DNA from: a virus
Reading direction: 5' to 3' (one strand)
DNA: 25,460 nucleotides
Virus record (IMG/VR): IMGVR_UViG_3300029266_000585
Location: 1 to 25,460 of that record
How positions within the stretch are numbered: the stretch's first letter is position 1; the number at the start of each line of letters is the position of its first letter. The notes beneath the pieces are model-generated. The model ran no database searches and was not told the origin of the DNA. It worked only from the letters and a program-made list of their open reading frames with translations. Positions 21,326 through 25,460 of the stretch are shown piece after piece. The translations under genes were made by a program, and so were the position numbers.

Positions 21326-22384
21326 ATGATTAGAGTTTTAACAATCGTAGCAGCGGCCATGTTAGCAACAAGCGCATGGGCTGGGGATAAAGTTAAAGTA
21401 GGTTTCATTTACGTTGGACCAACTGGAGATCATGGTTGGACTTATCGTCATGATATCGGCCGTCAAGACGTTGAAGCACATTTTGGAGATCAAGTAGAAA
21501 CATTTTATGTCGAAAGTGTTGCAGAAGGACCCGATGCTGAAAGAGTTATTCGTGGTATGGTTATGCGAGGCGCTGATATTGTATTTACTACTTCCTTTGG
21601 TTACATGGAAGCAACAGCTAAACTCGCAGCTCAGTATCCCGATGTAAAGTTTGAGCATGCAACTGGTTATAAACGGTCTGCAAATATGTCTAGTTATGCA
21701 CTCCGTTTGTATCAAGCACGTCACATTCAAGGTGTGATTGCGGGTCTTATGACTAAAAGCAATAAGATTTGTTATATCGGAGCATATCCAATCCCAGAAG
21801 TTATTCGTCACATCAACACATATTTTATGGGCGCTCGAAGTGTAAACCCTGATGTTGATATGGATATTATTTGGGTAAACACTTGGTATAACCCTGGTAA
21901 AGAATCAGACGCAGCTAAAGTTCTAATGGCACAGGGTTGTGACATGGTAGCACAACATACTGACTCACCTGCTCCCATTCAGGCGGCTGAGCAACAAGGT
22001 AAATTTGCATTTGGCCAAGCATCGGATCAAATTAGATTTGCACCAGCAGCACAGCTAACTGCAACTATTGATAATTGGTCTCCTTACTACATTCGCAAGG
22101 TCCAAGCTGTTATCGATGGTAACTGGGAAAGTGAAAACTATTTCGGTGGAGTAGCAGGCGGCGGAGTTGTTATGGCTCCATTTACTAATATGCCTGATGA
22201 AGTACGTGCTCAAGCAGCTGATCTTTTACAGCAGATTAGTGACGGAGAGTATTTTGCCTTTACTGGACCCATCAAAGATCAAGCTGGAGTGATTAGGATT
22301 CCAGAAGGTCATGTGGCTACAGATATGGAACTAAATAGTATGGATTATTATGTCGAAGGTATTTCGGCAAAGTTTCCTCTGTAA
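21326..22384 (+). CDS. BMP-family ABC transporter substrate-binding protein (PnrA/Med-like)
   Basis: A 352-residue secreted protein: signal peptide 1-19 (MIRVLTIVAAAMLATSAWA), then a type I periplasmic-binding fold. Family landmarks: KVKVGFIYVGPTGDHGWTYR, VESVAEGPDAERVIRGMVMR, IVFTTSFGYMEAT, YPDVKFEHATGY, IGAYPIPEVIRHINTYFMGA, VNTWYNPGKESDAA, QHTDSPAPIQAAEQ, and GPIKDQAGVIRIPEG. In bacteria these proteins bind nucleosides or purines for an ABC importer. No permease or ATPase lies here, so it must use the host's transporter or bind ligand alone. Length is complete and no frame is broken. A strong terminator follows. Probably acquired from a proteobacterial host. Confidence 0.9.
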   Translation: MIRVLTIVAAAMLATSAWAGDKVKVGFIYVGPTGDHGWTYRHDIGRQDVEAHFGDQVETFYVESVAEGPDAERVIRGMVMRGADIVFTTSFGYMEATAKLAAQYPDVKFEHATGYKRSANMSSYALRLYQARHIQGVIAGLMTKSNKICYIGAYPIPEVIRHINTYFMGARSVNPDVDMDIIWVNTWYNPGKESDAAKVLMAQGCDMVAQHTDSPAPIQAAEQQGKFAFGQASDQIRFAPAAQLTATIDNWSPYYIRKVQAVIDGNWESENYFGGVAGGGVVMAPFTNMPDEVRAQAADLLQQISDGEYFAFTGPIKDQAGVIRIPEGHVATDMELNSMDYYVEGISAKFPL

Positions 22385-22392
22385 AAATATTA

Positions 22393-22418
22393 GGGGGGCA
22401 GTTATCTGCCTCCCTTTC
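22393..22418 (+). terminator. Rho-independent terminator after the BMP gene
   Basis: GGGGGGCAG (22393-22401), loop TTAT, CTGCCTCCC (22406-22414), then TTTC. The stem has nine pairs with one G-U. It is the only clearly GC-rich terminator seen in the window and isolates the BMP gene from the next one. Confidence 0.8.
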
Positions 22419-22440
22419 ACCACCTAATAAGAGAATTATT

Positions 22441-23286
22441 ATGATTGATAAAATTTATATACCAACTGCCTGTAGAGTTGATAAGCAAATAACATATAAT
22501 AACTTACCAAAAGAGTTGCAAGATAAAGTTGTGTTTGTTGTACAAGAGTGGGAAAGGGATCAGTATACACTTGATGCCGAGTACCTGGTACTTCCACCAG
22601 AGATTACACTTACTTCTAAAAATGCTTTGTCACGTACTCGTAAGATTATCTATGAGACTGCTAAAGATACCCGTTATGCAATGCTAGATGATGATATGCA
22701 TTTCCAACGTAGGAATTCAAAGTATTGGAACGGTGTTTCTAATATGGAGAAATCATGCCAGAAATGTACTGATGATGATATTATTGAAATGTTTGAATTA
22801 TTTGATAGTTGGTTAGATCAAGGTTTTACTTTTTGTGGTCCAGCTCAAAAGAATAATCCACCCACAGGAAATTTATACCAAGATAATTGTTCTATGTCTG
22901 GCTTCTATGTATTTAATGGATATGATTGGAAAGACATAATTGATGATCTAAAGGTAGATCAAGTAAGAGTTGCAGAGGATGTTCTACTTATCATAGGACT
23001 ATTAAACCGTGGGTATTCTAATCGTACAAGCCAAGAGTTTATTCAAAGCAATCAGAGTTATGCTTCTAAGTCGGAGAAATCAGTCCTTTGGGATAAAACC
23101 GAAGTTGCTGAAGTCAATGAGAATCATATTTTTATTAATAGTATGTACCCAAAATATTTTAAAATTTTACGTGATGAAAAAGGTGATAGGATACCAGGCG
23201 GCTTCAGAGACGTTGGTAAAACCAAAATTAGCTGGAGTCAAGCCTATAAGGACTCCCAACACAATTCTTTATCGGAGTTCTTTTAA
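22441..23286 (+). CDS. TET-associated-type glycosyltransferase (GT-A fold)
   Basis: A 281-residue protein starting IDKIYIPTACRVDKQITYNN and LPKELQDKVVFVVQEWERDQ, which resembles the start of phage TET/JBP-associated glycosyltransferases (IYIPSRGRxxxQxTxxxLP). It has a DxD-type motif at Asp83-85 (AMLDDDMHFQRRN), NALSRTRKII before it, CGPAQKNNPP, NCSMSGFYVFNG and RVAEDVLLIIGLLNRGY as acceptor side. In phages such enzymes are predicted to glucosylate modified DNA bases; no TET or base-modifying partner is in the window, so a glycan role is also possible. Its stop overlaps the ATT start of the next gene. Confidence 0.7.
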   Translation: MIDKIYIPTACRVDKQITYNNLPKELQDKVVFVVQEWERDQYTLDAEYLVLPPEITLTSKNALSRTRKIIYETAKDTRYAMLDDDMHFQRRNSKYWNGVSNMEKSCQKCTDDDIIEMFELFDSWLDQGFTFCGPAQKNNPPTGNLYQDNCSMSGFYVFNGYDWKDIIDDLKVDQVRVAEDVLLIIGLLNRGYSNRTSQEFIQSNQSYASKSEKSVLWDKTEVAEVNENHIFINSMYPKYFKILRDEKGDRIPGGFRDVGKTKISWSQAYKDSQHNSLSEFF

Positions 23287-23702
23287 TTACACATTTATTT
23301 CAAAAGTTTGAGTTTACAAGCCACGCAGGTCTTCCCCTGACATGGAAAATTGAATGCGATGCTATTGCACCAGAAGAGTGGATATGCCTTGCTATGATGA
23401 TTAGGGAAATGGAACCACAAAATTGGCAGAAAGCAGTTGGCATCCCACGTGGAGGTGTTGAACTAGGAAAGGCACTAGATGCATATAGTACAGGTGTTTC
23501 AACAGATCCTGTTCTAGTAGCTGATGACGTTTATACAACAGGTATGAGTCAAAAAGAATATAAAGAGGAACATTATCCAAATCAAGCAACTCTACACTGG
23601 GTAGTATTCTCTCGTGAACCAACAGTCGGTAGAGTTAAATCACTTTTCACAATGCCTAATAGGGCTAAACACAAATCTACAATACCCGCAATATACCAGT
23701 AA
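23286..23702 (+). CDS. Phosphoribosyltransferase with probable ATT start
   Basis: A 138-residue PRTase. The PRPP-binding motif is VLVADDVYTTG, preceded by AVGIPRGGVELGKALDAY, as in phage and bacterial PRTases that join a base to PRPP. The N-terminal FTSHAGLPLTWKIECDAIAP followed by EEW matches the conserved start of phage relatives and lies upstream of the first ATG (23394). That frame is open back to 23250 but has no ATG, GTG or TTG. An ATT at 23286 overlaps the previous stop (TAATT) and has GGAG eight bases upstream. The ATG at 23394 would delete the conserved N-terminus. Substrate unknown; purine salvage is plausible. Confidence 0.72.
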   Translation: MTHLFQKFEFTSHAGLPLTWKIECDAIAPEEWICLAMMIREMEPQNWQKAVGIPRGGVELGKALDAYSTGVSTDPVLVADDVYTTGMSQKEYKEEHYPNQATLHWVVFSREPTVGRVKSLFTMPNRAKHKSTIPAIYQ

Positions 23703-23729
23703 ACTATCAAAAGTATAGTTGGGAGATTG

Positions 23730-23737
23730 TATAAATA
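23730..23737 (+). promoter_or_regulatory. T4-type late promoter box TATAAATA
   Basis: Exact TATAAATA in the gap after the PRTase stop. A start about 6 bases downstream gives a leader of about 20 nt with GGGAG at 23750-23754 before ATG 23763. Confidence 0.65.
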
Positions 23738-23762
23738 CTACTACCAAATGGGAGCCAGATTT

Positions 23763-24323
23763 ATGCACAAGCTATTGATACTGATACTTTTATTATTACC
23801 GACATTTGCTATGTCACAAACCGTTGTAAATACTACAACTGACAGTAACTCAGATGTAGATTCAAAGGGAAGAACTATTGTTATTTCCCCACCGCCCTCG
23901 GCTATCAGTCCGGGTATTAGTGGTAATAGTCAAGACTTATGTACAGTTGGTATATCCGGTGCTGTACAAACCCAAATTTTAGGTATCTCCACTGGCGAGA
24001 CCATAAGAGATGCTAATTGTGAAAGACTAAAAATATCCAAAACCTTATATGATTTCGGTATGAAAGTTGCCGCGGTATCAGTATTGTGTCAAGATAGACG
24101 AGTACATGATGCTATGGGAATGGCTGGGACTCCATGCCCTTTCAACGGAATGATCGGAGAGGACGCTACTGCTAGTTGGAAGAAACCATCTGGCAAGAAG
24201 AAAATTCCTCCACATCTATATATGGAGACAAAGAAAGATGTTCAAAAGAGACAGTGGGAACAGAACAGCTCTGTTATCGGTGGTGCTTTGTTGTTTATCA
24301 TTATGCTTGCCGTCGGCGGCTAA
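23763..24323 (+). CDS. Secreted/membrane phage protein with C-terminal helix
   Basis: A 186-residue protein from ATG 23763 (GGAG eight bases upstream; earlier TTG 23727 and ATG 23748 overlap the promoter or ribosome site). It has a signal peptide MHKLLILILLLLPTFAMSQ, a Thr/Asn/Asp-rich linker, then IVISPPPSAISPGISGNSQD, LCTVGISGAVQTQILGISTG, DANCERLKISKTLYDFGMKV and AVSVLCQDRRVHDAMGMAGT with PCPF; the four Cys may form two disulfides. A C-terminal membrane helix (SVIGGALLFIIMLAVGG) ends it. The PPPSA.SP...CTVG.SGAVQTQ.LG...RD.NCERLK pattern is common in marine T4-like phages next to tail genes. Function unknown. Confidence 0.78.
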   Translation: MHKLLILILLLLPTFAMSQTVVNTTTDSNSDVDSKGRTIVISPPPSAISPGISGNSQDLCTVGISGAVQTQILGISTGETIRDANCERLKISKTLYDFGMKVAAVSVLCQDRRVHDAMGMAGTPCPFNGMIGEDATASWKKPSGKKKIPPHLYMETKKDVQKRQWEQNSSVIGGALLFIIMLAVGG

Positions 24324-25460
24324 TACTCAAACAACTACTAACCCTGACACAACTCCCGATGTATCCTTTGAAACAGACGGTATTATTACAAACGGTTTGT
24401 GTCACGCTGATACAAACTCACACGTTAATATTCTAACAGGTGATGTCCATAATTGGGGTGCAGGTGATGTATTACAGTTTGGAGCATGTAATGATACTTT
24501 TGCTATAGCAATAGGAATTAATGCCGCACTAGCAGAAGCTGGTAGCGGCATTTCTTTGGATAAAGTACACTATAAATGGCAATGGATTAACGGCTGCTTT
24601 AATGTAACAAAGCCTGATGGTTCTATTATCTATTGCGATACCGACATTGGAACTAGATTAGATGAAAACTTTAAACCGACAGGTGAATATGCCGATCAGT
24701 TTGATGATTTAAAAGTTGTAGTGACTATTACTGATGCTAGTGGTGGTCTGGTTGAAACTAGGACTTATGACTATGATACATGGTTTCACTGGCACGAAGA
24801 AAATGCTCACAGTGATAATGAAGTACAAGAAGGCAACTCTATCTGGCAGATAACCGAAGATGTGATAGAACTATTTAATCACTCAACTGGTTCTGGTACA
24901 ATATATTCTCCTTCTCAACTAGGCAATTTAACTTTTGTAGTCACTTCTTCCGATAACGGAAACCAAGATGGTTACTATGGACCAGTTGTAAAAGGCGGAG
25001 ATGCTTGGTTTACCTATAGAGCAAATCCTTGTGACTTAGATACATTATATAATCCATCATGCCCTGGTTACGCACAAGCGTATGCAACTTATCTCTACAA
25101 TCAAAACTGTACAGCTAGTCCATTATATGATATTGGCTGCCCTGGTTATGCGTTAGCATTTTATAATCAACAGTGTCAAATTGATTCAACATATGATGCT
25201 GGTTGTCCTGGTTATGAAAATGCTTATCTATATAAACAATGTAAGATAGACATATTCTATAGTTCATCATGTGAGGGATATGATGCAGCTTATCTATCTC
25301 AGCAATGTGCAATAGATGATCTTTATGATAAACAGTGTCCAAATTATATGGCTGCTTACTTAGATCAACAGTGTACTTACGATTCGTTATATGATATTCA
25401 ATGCCCAATGTATCAAGTTGCTTTATTTAATCAACAATGTGAGTTGGATCCTCAATCAGA
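24238..25460 (+). CDS. Secreted Cys-repeat protein, probable tail fiber or virion adhesin (3' truncated)
   Basis: ATG 24238 (GGAG and AAAGAAAG upstream) opens a frame running past the window end, 407 codons so far. A signal peptide is seen (RTALLSVVLCCLSLCLPSAA, cut before NTQTTT). Residues about 30-255 are beta-rich with Cys and Asn-Gly turns. From Cys265 the protein has at least six tandem units of about 22 residues, with the pattern C-x9-CPGY-x8-C (for example LYDIGCPGYALAFYNQQC). Similar CPGY/QQC repeats occur in virion proteins of marine phages, likely fibers or surface-binding modules. The first 86 bases overlap the previous gene in another frame. Confidence 0.75.
   Translation, partial: MFKRDSGNRTALLSVVLCCLSLCLPSAANTQTTTNPDTTPDVSFETDGIITNGLCHADTNSHVNILTGDVHNWGAGDVLQFGACNDTFAIAIGINAALAEAGSGISLDKVHYKWQWINGCFNVTKPDGSIIYCDTDIGTRLDENFKPTGEYADQFDDLKVVVTITDASGGLVETRTYDYDTWFHWHEENAHSDNEVQEGNSIWQITEDVIELFNHSTGSGTIYSPSQLGNLTFVVTSSDNGNQDGYYGPVVKGGDAWFTYRANPCDLDTLYNPSCPGYAQAYATYLYNQNCTASPLYDIGCPGYALAFYNQQCQIDSTYDAGCPGYENAYLYKQCKIDIFYSSSCEGYDAAYLSQQCAIDDLYDKQCPNYMAAYLDQQCTYDSLYDIQCPMYQVALFNQQCELDPQS
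25030..25460 (+). repeat. Tandem 66-bp (22-residue) Cys-Pro-Gly-Tyr repeats
   Basis: The repeats are clear at the protein level but have diverged at the DNA level. Units read xLYDxxCPGYxxAYxxQQC, with Cys at 10- and 12-residue spacing. The first unit has four extra residues (AYATYLYNQNC) and the fourth has CEGY, the fifth CPNY and the sixth CPMY. The array continues beyond the window edge. Confidence 0.8.

Noticed and set aside
21362-21811. 149-codon minus-strand open frame opposite the BMP gene
   Set aside because: The + strand reads a full, well-matched BMP protein here; the reverse frame has no family features.
23313-23318. TTTACA near the start of the PRTase gene
   Set aside because: No -10 element at 16-18 bases, and it lies in the conserved N-terminal coding part.
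25115-25408. Minus-strand open frame opposite the Cys-repeat gene
   Set aside because: Its periodic His/Tyr/Asp content is the mirror of the 66-bp repeat; no ribosome site or other minus-strand genes exist in the window.
1-25460. tRNA genes, CRISPR arrays, insertion sequences, attachment sites
   Set aside because: I looked for cloverleaf-like segments, regularly spaced direct repeats, transposase motifs and terminal repeats and saw none I can support.

Overview
The window looks like part of the genome of an AT-rich, tailed, T4-like marine bacteriophage (myovirus type). Nearly every base is coding, all genes lie on the + strand, and neighbours are joined by TAATG or ATGA stop/start overlaps. 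Two exact T4-type late promoter boxes (TATAAATA) sit directly upstream of virion-like genes. The enzyme set (T4-type RNase H, NrdA/NrdB, PhoH-like ATPase, PD-(D/E)XK exonuclease) is typical of T4-like phages of marine Gram-negative bacteria. An i-spanin/o-spanin pair requires a two-membrane host. The alphaproteobacteria-like sequences of the ferredoxin and of the BMP-family binding protein make a marine alphaproteobacterium a reasonable host guess, but that is inference.

Layout: (1) 1-5043, small virion/capsid-associated and unknown genes, including a nucleotidyltransferase and a single-domain HD (p)ppGpp hydrolase; several start with a T4 capsid-targeting-like peptide. (2) 5040-5733, nested spanin genes. 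(3) 5752-10329, a strong sigma70-like promoter and a leader hairpin, then nrdB, nrdA, a 7Fe ferredoxin and small genes, ending with a SegE-type GIY-YIG protein. (4) 10333-15054, replication and recombination genes (RNase H, PhoH, exonuclease) with many small unknowns, served by promoters with the pattern TTTACA-N17-TATAAT/AT. (5) 15058-16690, small membrane, HAD and EF-hand proteins. (6) 16705-21303, an accessory cassette of three tandem GT-A glycosyltransferases, two methyltransferases and a GT25-like enzyme. (7) 21326-23702, a secreted BMP-family (nucleoside-type) ABC substrate-binding protein with its own terminator, a TET-associated-type glycosyltransferase, and a phosphoribosyltransferase that appears to start at ATT. 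(8) 23730 to the end, a late promoter and two secreted proteins, the second with 22-residue Cys repeats running off the window.

Taken together: the RNR, PRTase, BMP protein, HAD nucleotidase-like protein and nucleotidyltransferase all touch nucleotide supply. RNase H, PhoH and the exonuclease serve DNA metabolism, the glycosyltransferase/methyltransferase block points to glycan or DNA decoration, and the outer blocks hold structural and lysis genes. The points most worth a second look are the possible capsid-packaged enzymes (214-2131), the phage-borne BMP protein, the glycan cassette, the ATT start, and the region near 24268-24320 where one protein's C-terminal membrane helix and the next protein's signal peptide are read from the same DNA in two frames.
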